From contig JADHZB010001619.1 of the NCBI GenBank assembly GCA_015657535.1, forward strand, positions 62,001 through 126,000: a DNA stretch of 64,000 bases. Reading direction: 5' to 3'. Each line of letters opens with the position of its first letter. The first letter of the stretch is position 1. The position numbers were made by a program, and so were the translations under genes. Below, piece by piece: positions 39,518-52,481 of this stretch. The stretch is from Nephromyces sp. MM_2019 (lineage: Eukaryota; Apicomplexa; Aconoidasida; Nephromycida). The notes below the pieces were generated by a model. That model did no database searches and was not told where the DNA came from. It worked only from the letters and a program-made list of their open reading frames with translations.

Positions 39518-42500
39518 ATGTCTGCTATAAGCAGCTCGCCAGTTACTTCGCCTGCTTCAGGTAGAGAAACAGCAAACACCACTGAGCCTCCTGCCAGCGC
39601 TGAACCTGTCATCCAGAGTGAAGAAAAAACTGTTTTGGATGCCGAAAAATCTGACCAGGCAGATGAAAAGGCAGACAGTCTAGAAGTTGCATATTCTAGC
39701 GCAGCTGAATATGTTCCAAGTAACGAATCTGCAACGCAACGGGTATCTCAAAGTGCAGATAACATAGCACCGGAGAAAAGCGATAACCGAAGTTCAAACT
39801 TAAACTCAAAAAATGCTTCGGAAGAAGTAACTAGGAGCCTGGAAAATAGAGTGGACGCAAGTGCAAAGAATCCTGATAACTTTATCTCGTTAAAATTACT
39901 TGTCAGTCATCTTGTCGCCGGCGGCATAATAGGGAGAAATGGTAATAGTTTTGAACCAGCGGTTTAAATGCTTTCGCTGTTTGATTCATTTATTGAAAAT
40001 AGTTTCAAATTATGAAAAAATATCATAATCTTTAGGCTAGAAATGTAGTGACGATTGCCTGTTTTTTTCTTGCCACAATACTGCAATTAGCTTGATTTAA
40101 TAAAGGCTGACTAATTCTGCGTACATCCCTTTAAAATTAAACTAAAATATGTCTTCAATAGGTAATTGCTGTAAAATTGCAGCGCTTAAAGTGATTTACA
40201 CCTTGGTGAAAATATTTCTTTAGAATGAAGCAAGTATTCCTACCGCAATAATTGCTATTTTTGCAAAGAAATATAATCGGCCAATTTTTAGTTTTATCCC
40301 GTACTGTTTATGTTTGATTCTGGGGTCCTATCAGGGCAAGAAATTACTTCGTTACAGGCAGCTTATGATATCAGAATAAAATTGTCAGCTGCAAGACAGT
40401 ATTTCCCAGGGACACGCGAACGCGTTGTACTACTTACTGGGCAAAGTTTTTTGGTGTTTGACGCTTTCAATGCAATACTTCAAAGGGTGCGAGAGGAAGC
40501 CGCCCAAGAAACTGGGGACACTAGAAAGAATAAGCCTAACGATTTAGCCCAGGTACTATCTATACGATGTAGAAACTAAATCAAAGCTTTATGAGACTGA
40601 TGTAACTCCTATCACAATATATATAAACAGTGAATCTCTGAAGGCTAATTGGATAAAAATATTATAAAAATTTAACTTCTGGTTAATTTTTATTTTGGAA
40701 GCAAATAAATTCTCTTCGCATACTCATGTGATCATAATTCTAAGCATTCCGACAAAAGAATAACAAAACAAGATATAAGCGAAGTCAAGATTGCTAGGTT
40801 GTCTTTTAGGTATCGATTTTCTAATACTTTAAAATTACCAGTATTGCCTCTGCGGCACAATATGTCTGGACTAAACATAAGATAGCATTCTGAATACAGA
40901 TAAATATACATTTTTCTGTGCAAGCGCAGTATTTTTCTTAACATTTTGCTAGTTCATTATAACACTATATTTATTGTGTAAGTATTACAACATAGTCCAG
41001 TAGCTTACTTTTTTATCGATTGACTTATTTTTTGAAAAAAATGCAATTCCCACAAAAAAAAATTTGGTATGCTTCTGATAAAACAGCAAATGAATTTGAA
41101 AATTATCGTTCCGAAGCCCGCGGTAGGAATGATAATTGGTAAATCTGGTTCTCAAGTTAGGGAACTACAAGACTCTAGTGGCTGCAAAATATGCATCATG
41201 AAGAGCACCCAAGAAATGTCGAATATGAAGGTAATGCGGAGGTGCTTATGACTGGCACTTTCTGGTAGGGTGCAGTACTCTCAATGAATTCCCTATAAGT
41301 ACTTACTGGTGTGACGCAAAAGAAATAGAGCGGCTATTTCTATTTTATAAATAATGTTTCATGCAACCGTGCTATTTCGTAAAAGTAGTACTAACTTTAT
41401 TCTGCCTGTTAGGAAAGGGTTTGCTTGTTGAGGGGCACGGAAAGCCAAGTATTCAAAGCTACGAAAATGATTCTGGAGGTCCTCCAAGGATCTAAAAATT
41501 TGAGCATTGAAGAAACTGTTTCGTATCCAGATTTCGAAAGTTTATCAGGAATATCTGGTAAAAGAAAAATTAAAACTTAGGCTTAGTATGCAATGAGTAT
41601 AAATTGATCACAAAGCTATTTAAAAAAAGTCAATGAAGAGTACTTTGGCTAATGTTAATATGCTGTCGCACCTAATCCCAGCTTCTCCAGAGGATTATAT
41701 ACGCCAAATGATACCCAACGTGCTTCAAGTTCCCCCATATGGCAGAAATATAGCCAATTTAGCGCTCAATTTGCTAAGAAATCCTGAAATTTCTACATTT
41801 AACACAGGAATCGATGTTCAGGTTAATTTATTATCTATTTTTCATTGGATTGCAAAATTTTTTTAAAGTCCTTTGAAATAAAAACATTATAATAATATGA
41901 AAAAAGTTGGCTTACACCCCTGAGTCGATGTTTTGGAATTTTATCACTATCAAAAAAATTTATGCAAGAATTATCTGTGGTAGATTAAGCGCCTTCGCTC
42001 AAATCAATTGAGATTAGAATATAGCGCTAACTGCAAAAAAAGGTGGGCATATGTTGTATTAATTTGCGATTTTAGACGTACTTAAAGGGAGATTTTGGGT
42101 AGTCATAACTTTTTTTTAATGTTCTCAGATTAGCAAAAGTTTGTAGTGTACATACGGGAGGTTTAATATTTCAGGTTTGTACTGTATAAAGGAAAATTTC
42201 ACATACAGATAAATATAGATTTTTTAAAAAAAAAAGCAAAGTCAAAAAAAGATCTCATTCTCTCTGAACCAAATGGCATTATTAAGTTAACACATTTACA
42301 AAGTAGGTTTTAGTGAAGTCTCGTAAAAAATTCTTGCTTTAAGTAGTGGCAGCTAGTAAGATGAAGTCTTTTTTGTGTTTAGCTTAGCAAAGCAGTATAT
42401 TTAGCCCATAAATATAGCCAATTTTTTACATGCTGTTTAAGTTTTCCTTGCTGCTTTGTCTTTAAATTTTTGCAGAAAATTCTAAACAGCGCAGCAAGTT

Positions 42501-45500
42501 TTTCTGGTATTTGAAATAATGCACTATCATAACTAATAGCGTATACTGTTTTATAATCACACTAGAGTTAAATCATTGAAGAAATAGTAGCATACAAAGC
42601 TCGATTTTTTTTTTAAAAAATATTTTCAAAAATGATATTAGAAGTGTCATGGAGTAAACAGACTTGGGAATGTACATACACTTTGCATATTTGCTTTTAA
42701 TCTTAATATTGAAGAAAAACAAGCTCATAGGTTGCGCTTTAGTTTTATGAAACAGTAGTAAACTCATTTGTTTATTTCTTTGCTCAAAGTAATACTTGCG
42801 CAGCCACACGAAAAAAAAATTTTCATTTTGCGAAAATCCCGAATATTTGATGACTTCATTCGTAAATTTTTTGCTTTTTTTTTGTCTTATTTCTTACTCA
42901 AAAGTTTTTTGAGTTGCACACACATGACAGGTCCAAAATTTATTTTCCAAAAATAGGGGTGTCTTGAAAATATCTACCTCAAATAGAGGCCTAGCTAATG
43001 CTCACTCCTTTACCAGATTTTTTTTAGCATTTAGTTTTCAAAATATTTTTTCAAGACTTTTATAATCAGCATTAAAACGGTGGTATTGACTGTATGGCTG
43101 TATTCGTACAGATTCCAGCAATGTACGCAGGAACTGTTATAGGCTCAAACGGAAGGACTGTAAACCAAATTCAAAGCGCTACAAACACAAACATTCAAAT
43201 GTCTCCAAAGGATCATAATAATGCCGCTGATGGAAATAGAACAATCTCAATTAGTGGACCACTCTTTGGAATTTTAGAAGCTTTGACGACGATAGTTGAG
43301 AAGTTAGTGTACACCCAAAGCGGATATGTTAAACATGATGGAAGTGTACAGCTTGACTCACAGGTAATTTTTACATTCATTGTATCCTTATATGACGAAA
43401 AAAATTTGGGAAAGCACATTTTTTGTATATTTTTTGATATTTCTTGCTATTTTTCTGTATTATGATGAAAATTTTAAATTGAAATGTTTCCTTCTTATGA
43501 ATTTTTGAAGATTCACGGAAAGTTTTGAAGAAGTCTTATTTTACAGAAAAGTAGTTTAAATTTTTTTATTAGCAATTTGTTGTGTAAAAGTACTGTTTGC
43601 TTTTTCACAGAGCCAAATGATGAAATTAATATTAGAAAAAAAATTAACACTTAGTTATTATACGAGCTAAAAGCTTTTCGACGATGCAAGTATGGTTTTT
43701 TGAAATAATTTTAGTTTTAGATCATTGAATGACTTTTTTTAAAATTAAAAAAAATATTGATTTATGCTGTTAAATCAGTTTCCTTGCAAAATATATGCTT
43801 TTTACTTTATTGATTATTAAAAAAAATTCTAGTAAGACAGGAGCTAGCCGAGAAACAAGTAGAATTTAACGCATTAGAAATAGCCTGCGCTGCTTTTTTT
43901 GGCAAAAAAAGCGCAAGATCTCAAGTCTTGACTTAGTACAGACAATTTTATAGGAGTCTAATCGTAAAATTTTCAGCTTCCAGTTATTGGGAATACAGAT
44001 TCTGTATTTTTCCTATAATTTTTTAAATGAAAAACACAGGAAAAGGATCTAATAGGATTTGTTTTAGATATTCTTATTTTTTTACGGTATAATCCTTAAT
44101 TTCAGATTTTAAAGGCTGTAGCTTTTCCAAATACTACCAAATGCAATAATGAGTTGAGTCCTAATCTGTTTGCGCCACACACGGAAATGCATTGAATTTT
44201 AAAAAGCTTTCCATTAACTGAACAGATTAGTGAATTCTCTTTTGGTTATACAGAAGTTCTTAAGGAATACAGCTAATAAAATGGTATACAATGCAATGAG
44301 ACCAATTATGAGCAATGATTATCCCGCTTTTCCTTATGGAACTGAGTACGTATTAGCACCTAATTTGCAGTACCACCGCCAAGCTGTCCCAACCATTCGT
44401 AATGAGTATCCTCAGGCTATAAGTGGACTGATGGGCGGCACGTATGCTAATCCAGTCGATCCAGTAATTATGGTAAAATAGCGTGGCAAAAAGTTTTGGA
44501 CAAAACGTTTTGCCAAAATCGTATTCCAATATCATTTAGATTTTCAAAAAGTTCGCTCTAAGATTTTTAGCTTTTTTAAGGTTTTTGATGAACTAGGCTT
44601 TTTACTAAACTTAGCATTCAAAAAAATATGCTAAAGATTGTCCTAAGCAGAGTTTTCTCTAGAGAATGCGCAAGTTCTAGTGCCTAAAAAATATTCGATA
44701 CTTCAAAGTACTAGCAAAAATAGACAAAGCTCTAAATTTAATGGATAAAAAACTCGAAAGCATCGGTCAATGTATTCTTGAAGAGATCTTTTTAAAAAAA
44801 GCTTTGAAATTTTTCCAAATCTTTGATATGCTTCAGAATCTTTATTATCAAATTCGAGTTAAGTTTTTGCAATTTTTTTTTCTTTATTAGATTATCATTA
44901 AATTAGGCGAGCTTAATTTATTCCAGAAGAAAGTCTACTTTGATTATATGTCTTATTTTATAAAAAAAGTTTAGCGATTAAGGCTGTGTAGTTTTCTCTA
45001 ACTTGCTTGATACCTCTGACCTTGATGCAGCGTGATGATTGCAATTAAACTCCTTAAAGATTTAGCCATCGATACTGTTTAAATACTTCAATAACTCAGT
45101 TCCAATGATATTAGCACTTTTTAAAATTCAAAAATTATTAGGATGTGAGATATATAACTATGAGGTTGAAGCTAAAGCCCTGTGTGAATGCTCAAAACAT
45201 AGAGCGTATATTGATATCACAATTTAAACTGTAATATCAATTATTATTTCTGAATTATAGCACTGATCGCATATGTAAATGCTATTATATGGGTGAATTT
45301 TCTAGTTATTTGAAGCAGCTTTATAATTTTTTTACTGGCAGAAGTGCGTGTTGTATACCACATGGTTTTTAAGCTGCTGAAAAAAATGTTTTTGCGCCGC
45401 GTTGTTTTTAAATCTCGGTAATGCATGGATTAGCCATATTTCATTTTTTCCTAGCATTTTATAAATTTCCAAGTTATATAGTTGGCTTAATTCTGTCTAG

Positions 45501-45657
45501 GGATACGTGTGATGCTGTGCTTCTTCCAAGCTCTTTTTTTTCCTTCAGTTAAGTATTATTTTCTATTTTTTAAATATATGCTTTGCAGCAACAGCATGGA
45601 GAATATGTTCCAGATTTTTTACGAAGTCAGGGTGTACCATTTTGGGGTGTACAATGA
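39518..45657 (+). CDS. RNA-binding protein with three KH domains
   Basis: KH domains bind single-stranded RNA or DNA; three-KH proteins of the PCBP/Nova kind control splicing, stability or translation. Eight exons: 39518-39941, 40335-40552, 41087-41230, 41413-41557, 41682-41821, 43112-43363, 44254-44472, 45589-45657. They give 1611 bases, i.e. 536 residues plus stop, in phase throughout. The ATG has an in-frame TAG just upstream. The first 125 residues are Ser, Ala and Glu rich and probably disordered. KH1 shows VAGGIIGRNGQEITSLQ, KH2 shows IIVPKPAVGMIIGKSGSQV and KH3 shows DVQIPAMYAGTVIGSNGR; each carries the Gly-x-x-Gly loop. Introns cut KH1 inside that loop and KH3 within its first strand, and the joined exons restore both. 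The tail is rich in Pro, Tyr, Asn and Gln and ends FWGVQ. Instead of the last splice, reading through gives a TAG at 44479, seven bases past the donor. No signal peptide or membrane segment is seen. Confidence 0.9.
44106..44195 (+). other. Possible alternative last exon of the KH gene
   Basis: A strong acceptor (CCTTAATTTCAG) at 44105 opens 29 codons beginning ILKAVAFPNTTKCNNELSPN and ending in TGA. The exon before it ends in phase 0 at 43363, so this can replace the two last exons and give a shorter tail. Its coding look may be accidental. Confidence 0.35.
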
Positions 45658-48600
45658 CAAACAGGGCGCATTAAGAGCAAGAGAAGGATAAATTTGTTTA
45701 CCCTGGCACTTGCTTTAAGATTTTCCAGACGCTGTTTTCTTTTTACAGCAAGACTCATAAGCCTTAAAAACAAAAATTTCTAGTTCCAAATTTTGTGGAA
45801 TAATGTTCCGTGACGTGAATAACTTAACACACGAGTCAAAAAAATATTTTGCGACTCGCAAATCTTGCTTTAGCCATGATAAAAGGCTATAGCAATGAAA
45901 CTTTATCCTATGTAAACTTTTAACTTTATTGTGCAGCTATATGATTGCACATGGCAGCGTACAAAGATGCATGCCATTGAGCAAATTACCTCTCTCATAA
46001 TTGACTTATCTTACGGAGTGCCTATTTATTTTGCTTGAAAAGGCGATTTGTAATAGCAAAAAGTTATTCAAGTCAGCCCTTTTTTTGTTGCTCTCATGAA
46101 GCAAAAGGACACGGTTTTCAGTGAAAATTAATGCTCTTTGGTTATGCCAGGGCCTTCTGGTCAGTATGTAGGCCTGGGAGCCGGAATATGAGACATATCC
46201 CTGTCGTGATAGCGAATAAATAGGCATGAACCAATTCGGAACTTGGAGTAAAATTGGGGTAATTTGATGGAAGAAGTTAAGTGGAAAAAAATTTATTTTC
46301 TAACCGTTTATTCAACAAAGCGCTTTTTAGCCTAGCTGTAACCTTCGCCACTGACCATATGTAGTAGCTGTCATTATTTATGAGGTGTAGTAACGGTGAT
46401 CAGACAACATTATCATGATCGGCACAATAAGTGCTGTGGGGCTGAAATTCCTAAGGAAAGAAAAATATAATGATACAAAACCGTGCCTAAGCACAATCGG
46501 TAGCGCCATGGTATTTTTGTAATTCGATAATGCGTCAGCAAGAACTAGTAATTATTACCGGTTTACGTTACATCGAAAGATGGATATTGCTGCATCCAAC
46601 AACTGTCTTTGATGGCAGACCAGCTTGCTGAAATAGCGCGCGCCCAAAAACTATTGACGCAGTTCATAATTATGAACCTTTCAACCAGATAGGTATAACT
46701 GCAGTTCAGGGGGGTCAAATTGTAGCTGAGAAGAGCTGGTAGAGAATCATTGGGTAGAGCAAGCTCATCCTGCCAACTAGTAAATTCAATAGCGCTGCTT
46801 AATATATAGTAGGAGTGACAATACGTTATTTATCTATTTACTGCCTGCCAATAGACCTGTAAGATGAGCAGCGCCCTTTGGTACGTTGTAAATATGGGCG
46901 CCGATTACGAACTTGCAAGCGCGGTTTAAGTTTTTATGCAGCGTCGAATGTTTGATTGGCGCCGTTGTTACAGACTGGGAATCTTGGCAGATGTTATAAG
47001 GTATGTGCTCCGGTATGCCACGGTAAAAAGTGAGTAGCATACAATTTCTTCCTGCTCATTGAAGCGTTCCTGGTTCATTCCCTGGGATGAAGCCATGCGG
47101 AGCACACTCGATAAACTGAAACGATCGGTAAATAGCTTCGCTACTTAAGTTATCTTGGGGATTTGTTTCATTGTTATGCAACCAATGTCGTGGCACTTGA
47201 GCTCCTTCTCAATACCATGGGAAAGTCTTCCGATAGAGTAAACCAAAAATTCTATCGCCTTTATTAAGTTCTATGAAAATTATTATGCCAGCCGTGATGA
47301 TAAATCCACGGGAAGTGAACCTCTTTTCCGTACCTTTACCTTTACTTTATAATTGGCAATAAGCCACAATTGCGGTAATACTGGCATGAGCTGGGTTTTA
47401 ATTCGATTAGCCACATATGCTCTCCAGATTCTATAGAAGATAGAAGCTCACCCTCGAGGATTATAGCTGATACTTAGTGTTATGCTATACTAATATAATG
47501 TACTCGAAGTTCAGCATTTCGTGGCTATGGAATGCATTGAGTGAGTACTGTTACAGATGTATCTGCAAAAAAAAATTGGAGCACTGCAGCGAGGCAAGAA
47601 GCGTATCGTAATGTATCTGTCATGCGTTGTAAATGTTTTCATTTCCAGCAGGTATTTCGTAAACGGCGGAGCGATGACCACTGCGCCTTATGCAAAACTT
47701 GTGCAGTCCGAACATGTAGAAATGATAAAAAAAATATACTATTCAATTCAGCGTTAGATTTTGATGTTATTTCTTGGAGTCATGCGTGAACGAAGGATGC
47801 ACCGCGTGAAGCATTTTAGATATTACCGCATATTAAAGTTCGAATATGTTTTACGGTACCACTGTGTTTAGGTATCGCCAACACCTTCAACGCGCTTCCT
47901 CAGCCTAGATAAGACATAACCGTAACGAGCTAAGGGCTCAGTAGGCTGTAAGGAAGCATGATACAAATTGGAACTCATAATGAGGGCTTGTATTAACCAT
48001 ACGAGTTATCACAGTTTCCTACCCCGGGGAATAGACAAGAGGCTACTCTGTGTTCTGAGCTTCCGCCTAAGAGACATGCGGAATTTCGATTTTTTGCATT
48101 TCTGGACTTTATTCTACACGTTGTCTCATGTTTTTGTTGGCCTGTAGTTCAGTCGATGTTCGTAGAATCTGCGCACTGAAGCGCGAGATCGTAGCCGCTA
48201 CACGGCAAGTCTCAGCAGCGCGACGGTGGTTACCTGCCTTACTTACCCATGCTTTTCGTTCTGGAGTTGTACGCCCTCACGACATGCTGCCTGTGTAACC
48301 TCCATCGGACGTTCTCTCCCCGAAAAAATGTTACACTCGACCCTGCTCGCCTGTCAGGATTATTCCGAGTTGGCGGTGTATCCATTTCGATTTTCAAAAA
48401 CTGTGGCATTCCTCACGTGTGTTCTTTCGACTACCATTGCCATGCGGCGCAGCATTTCACGCCGGGACAGACACGGCTCCAGCAGGCGGAAGCACAAATA
48501 TTTGTAGTGGTTTTCCACGATTGCCAATCGAGCCCGTTGCCTTTGAGAAAGGAGGATCTTGTTAGTTTTTTCACGCGATTCCATGAAGTCTAAAAGTGCA

Positions 48601-49942
48601 CTTGAATTTTGTTGTCATTGTGGGTAGACTACGTAAGTGTTTCTGTTCGTCTCGGAAAGTCGTTTCAATCACTAAATGTTTCCCCAGGTGGCGTTTTAGT
48701 GAGCACTGGTACAAGTCTTACATATGTATGACGTTGAGAAAGACAAGCTGTCTTCACTGTGCTAGTTGATGGTATGTAATATGGCTTAGATGTACGACTT
48801 ACTGCCTTTGGAGATATGACGAACTTTTTATAATGTCTGCCAAAATGTGTGGCTTCTGTGTGGGCTATTCCGTTGAAAGTAGACATGACGTAGCCATAGT
48901 TGGTGGCTTCGTGACAAGGTCCTATGTTGTAATAACACCACCATGTAGATTGCTGCTTTTGCACTTGCTTGCCTATGTTCATGGTAATAAAAGCACTCGT
49001 TCAACTGTTGCTCGTCTGGTTATCTGGTGGTTAAACGCTAGTTGCAGCAGTAACTGTTTGGTTGAAGGTTCCATGTTTTGCAATGCAAGAAGAAATTCAT
49101 AGTAGTGACTTGCTTTCCTGCTGTTTACAGGCATTCTTAAAAGTATTTATTCCAACATTAAAAGTTTCCGATAATTTTGACTACTAACATTGGAATAAAA
49201 GAATTAGGACTATCCGTTATAATTGTATTTTGTTCGTTGCTAGAAGCATCGCTTGGCGGAAAATTTCTCACAGTCCATTAATTTTACAAAGGTATCGATT
49301 GGTGCCAGTATCATTAGTTTACTCTTTCTTAATTGGTGGAATCTCGGGCACTTTTTTGTTTATGAGTAACTTCATTGCTACTTTTGAAGTGATTTCTTTA
49401 TTGACCTTGAAGTATATTATTTGAAATATTCGCAAATATTAATTTTGGTTATCGTTTTGTTTTTTGAGCTTAAAGTGTTTGCTTTCCTGCTTGTTGCGGT
49501 GCGCAAATTTTGCCACAATATTTTGTTTCATTGTTAAATGGCACTCCTTGATTTATCAAATTTTATCGAATTTATTATGAAAGGTTTAGCGCTTACAGGT
49601 TGAATTGAAACCAGAAGTATTTAGTACAACCGTTTTCTGGGTTTGTCTTTAAATTCAGAAGGAACTTCATAATTGCATGACCTCTGTTGCATAAGGAATT
49701 TTTTTTATGTAAGAAGTAGGAACCTCTTTGAATTCTCGATCACTCATAAGTATGGTTCTGCATCTTGTAACAATTTCAAACCTGCAATTTCGCACTCGAT
49801 TCTCCAAATTTCCGGCTTCTCCTACATGCGCTTGTCAAATTTTTCGTTTCTACCGGATATCCTTTGTTTTACGTTTTTTTTCTTAATCTCTTGCCTCTCG
49901 CTGATTTCAATTTGAAGTTGGATTTATAGGTAGTCTTTAAAA
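45658..49942. other. Intergenic region between the KH gene and PCNA
   Basis: No gene is supported. The T-rich sense skew of the KH transcript fades near 46 kb, and balanced sequence follows to about 49.2 kb. Several overlapping open frames of 60-115 codons at 47.5-49.1 kb occupy both strands and look random. T-rich sequence returns near 49.4 kb, which suggests that PCNA transcription starts 500 or so bases before its ATG. The leader ends TTTATAG then GTAGTCTTTAAAA before the ATG, so a leader intron is possible. Confidence 0.45.
49146..49199. repeat. 10-bp inverted repeat upstream of PCNA
   Basis: TTTATTCCAA at 49146-49155 is matched by TTGGAATAAA at 49190-49199, with a 34-base spacer. It sits about 750 bases before the PCNA ATG, near the point where base composition changes. 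A protein-binding site or chance are both possible. Confidence 0.6.
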
Positions 49943-52481
49943 ATGTTGGAGGCCAAGATTGGGAAAGCGAGCATTCTCAAGAAATTGTTCGATGTCATCA
50001 AGGACATGGTCACAGATGTCAATCTGGACTGCGGTGAAGATGGCTTAAAACTCCAGGCTATGGATAGCAGTCATGTATCGTTAGTAGCTCTTACCCTGGA
50101 AGATTCTGGTTTTGTACACTTCCGTTGTGATCGTGAAAGGGCGCTTGGTCTAAATATGCCTTCTGTATGCAAAGTTTTCAAGCTTTGTGGAAACAATGAT
50201 TCCGTTGCTATTCATAGCGAGGATGATTCGGACAGCGTGACATTCGTCTTTGAAAATACTGGTGAGTCAATGATTTATTTTGTCTAAATGTGATTTTTCA
50301 CAATTGGGCGCTAGTTCTGAAGGTATTGCCGTCAGTAGAAACTGTTTGGTCACTATCCGTGCTCATTCATTAATTTTTTTCGATACAAAACGATAAAGGA
50401 GCCTTGAACTGCTTGGTACGTCCATGAGAAGCTCAGCCAAAAGCTTTGAAAATACGAATGAGTTGAAGTAGATAGCTTAATTTTTCAGTGTATCTAATTG
50501 CCTGCTTGATTAAATCAGATCTACAAGAATACTGATTGCTGCCAGTATGAATTAATTAGATTGTAGTATGTAGTGTTTTGTGATTAATTTCACATGGTGA
50601 TGAAATTTGATTTACTTAATGAATTTGCTTGGAGGTTTCGATGCTTTTTAACGCTAATTTTAGCGCTGCTGAGAATAAAGACATAGATGATCAAAAGTGT
50701 ATTTTATAATAATTGTTTTGGACGAATGGGGATAATAATTTTTTTTCATTAAATGGCTGCATTAAACTGGTTCATATGTTATATGTTTTATGATTCTGAA
50801 TAAAATTATATGAGTTAGGTGGTGCTCAGCTTATTTTAAATAATTATCCTCTTTTTCCGCTTTTATACCCATTTTACTCGTGTTTCTTGTGATTTCGCTT
50901 CCTTGTGCGTGATCATTTTGATTTTCTCCCTTTAGTAGTATAGATTTGTAGCTTTTTCTGTATAGTACAAAAATATTTATATTGAATGCCAGCCTCGCTT
51001 CACGGTGTTCTCTACTTAATATTTTAAAAAGCTGTGCAACACATTGTTTTCCTGTGTATTGAACAGCTGAGGATAAAATCTCAAATTTCGCCTTGAAGTT
51101 GATGGCCATAGATCAGGATTCTCTCGGGATTCCAGAGAATGATGAAGCGTGGGATGTAGTATTAACTATTCCAAGCAAAGAGTTTGCAAATGTTTGCCGT
51201 ACAATGCAAGAGTTCTCTGATACTATGAGGATTGAAGTTGACAAAAATGGAATAAGGTTTTGTACTAACGGGGATGTTGGCCGTGGAGAAATAATATTAA
51301 AACAGCGCGATGCTTCAGGAGATGCAGACGATGTTGGAGTCAGTTTGAAGGTAATTTATCTTTAGAAAATGGGTTTTTTTTGCTGAAAAAAACGATTTTG
51401 TTTCCCTGAAGATTATGAGTTATTCATATCATGTTAATATTTTTAAAGTATCAAGTGTAATTGGCAATTGCCTATATCATGAAACTTATTCTGTGCTCAT
51501 GGCTGCTATTTAACGGAATCTTTTTTTCCAATTTTTTTTTCAGTCATGTTGATAATGTTATATATTTTGTGCGTACCATTACCTGATTCTTTTATCTTCC
51601 AGGCTGTGTGCATCAAGATTGATGCATACAGGCCTGTTTTTAGGGTGATTGACACTTTAGGATGCTGAGCCCCTGTTATTTCCCTTTTTTAAATGTGTTT
51701 GTATAAATTTTACTTGCGCTTGTTAACTTGACGCAGAATTTTAATACGGTAGTCTTACAGCTTTGTGAATTCAATGTTATAATGTGTCTCATGTGTGTGG
51801 TAGCACCCTGCTGTAATCATTGCTTTGAGAAACTCTGTTTTTTTTGTTTATACCAGAGTCATAAATTAGGTTACAAGCTGTTTGATAAAGGAAAATTTTT
51901 TGCTCCGCTTTTGTAAGATTATTCGACAATGGATGCTTCCTTTTTGCTTTGTAGCCTTGATTTATAGTGCAATTTGCTTAACCGCCGTTGTTCTGTAAGA
52001 GCTTTGTAGTGGTAAATTTTTTGGTAGACTTTTGTATCTTAATTTATCATTTGGTCTCTTGTATCTGTGTTCTTTGCAATATTCGCTTGCTGCGTTATAA
52101 TTTTCTATGAAGATACTTAAAGCGGGCCCGTGATGATATATGCTTTCTCTAATCAATCAAAATTGCTTAATTTTGTTGGTTTATTTTATGTCTAGTGATG
52201 CGTAACTTTCTGTACTCACGAGCTTGGGTTTCTTTCAATTTTAGGTACAAAATCCAATATCACAATCTTATGCTGTGAAGCATCTTAGCCAGTTCTCCAA
52301 AGCTGGCGGACTCTGTGATGCTGTAGTGATATCTTTGTCCTCCGATAAGCCAATTGAAGTCAGATTTGACGTTTTGGACAAAAATGAAGATGGTGGTCAA
52401 AAGGTAAAGTTTGGAGAAATAAAGTTCTTCTTGGCCCCAAAAATGGATGAAGATACTGACGTGCCCATGGATGATGTCTAA
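49943..52481 (+). CDS. PCNA: Proliferating cell nuclear antigen (sliding clamp)
   Basis: PCNA forms the homotrimeric ring that tethers DNA polymerases and repair enzymes to DNA in the nucleus. Three exons, 49943-50261, 51067-51350 and 52245-52481, give 840 bases, i.e. 279 residues plus stop, with clean GTGAGT and GTAATT donors and phases 1 and 0. Family hallmarks run the full length: MLEAKIGKASILKKL, LQAMDSSHVSLVALTL, FRCDRERALGLN, the linker LKLMAIDQDSLGIPEND and the near C-terminal KFFLAPKMDED. Animal PCNA is about 260 residues. The extra length lies in the last hairpin (DVLDKNEDGGQKVKFGEI) and the acidic tail DTDVPMDDV, which I associate with apicomplexan PCNA. The signature residues contacting partners (the LGIP linker and the LAPK tail) are intact, so the protein should be functional. 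Many apicomplexans carry a second PCNA; only one is in this window. Confidence 0.98.

Noticed and set aside
47541..49102. Cluster of open frames of 60-115 codons on both strands
   Set aside because: They overlap in many frames, have unbiased composition and show no splice-bounded extension. This fits chance in balanced DNA.
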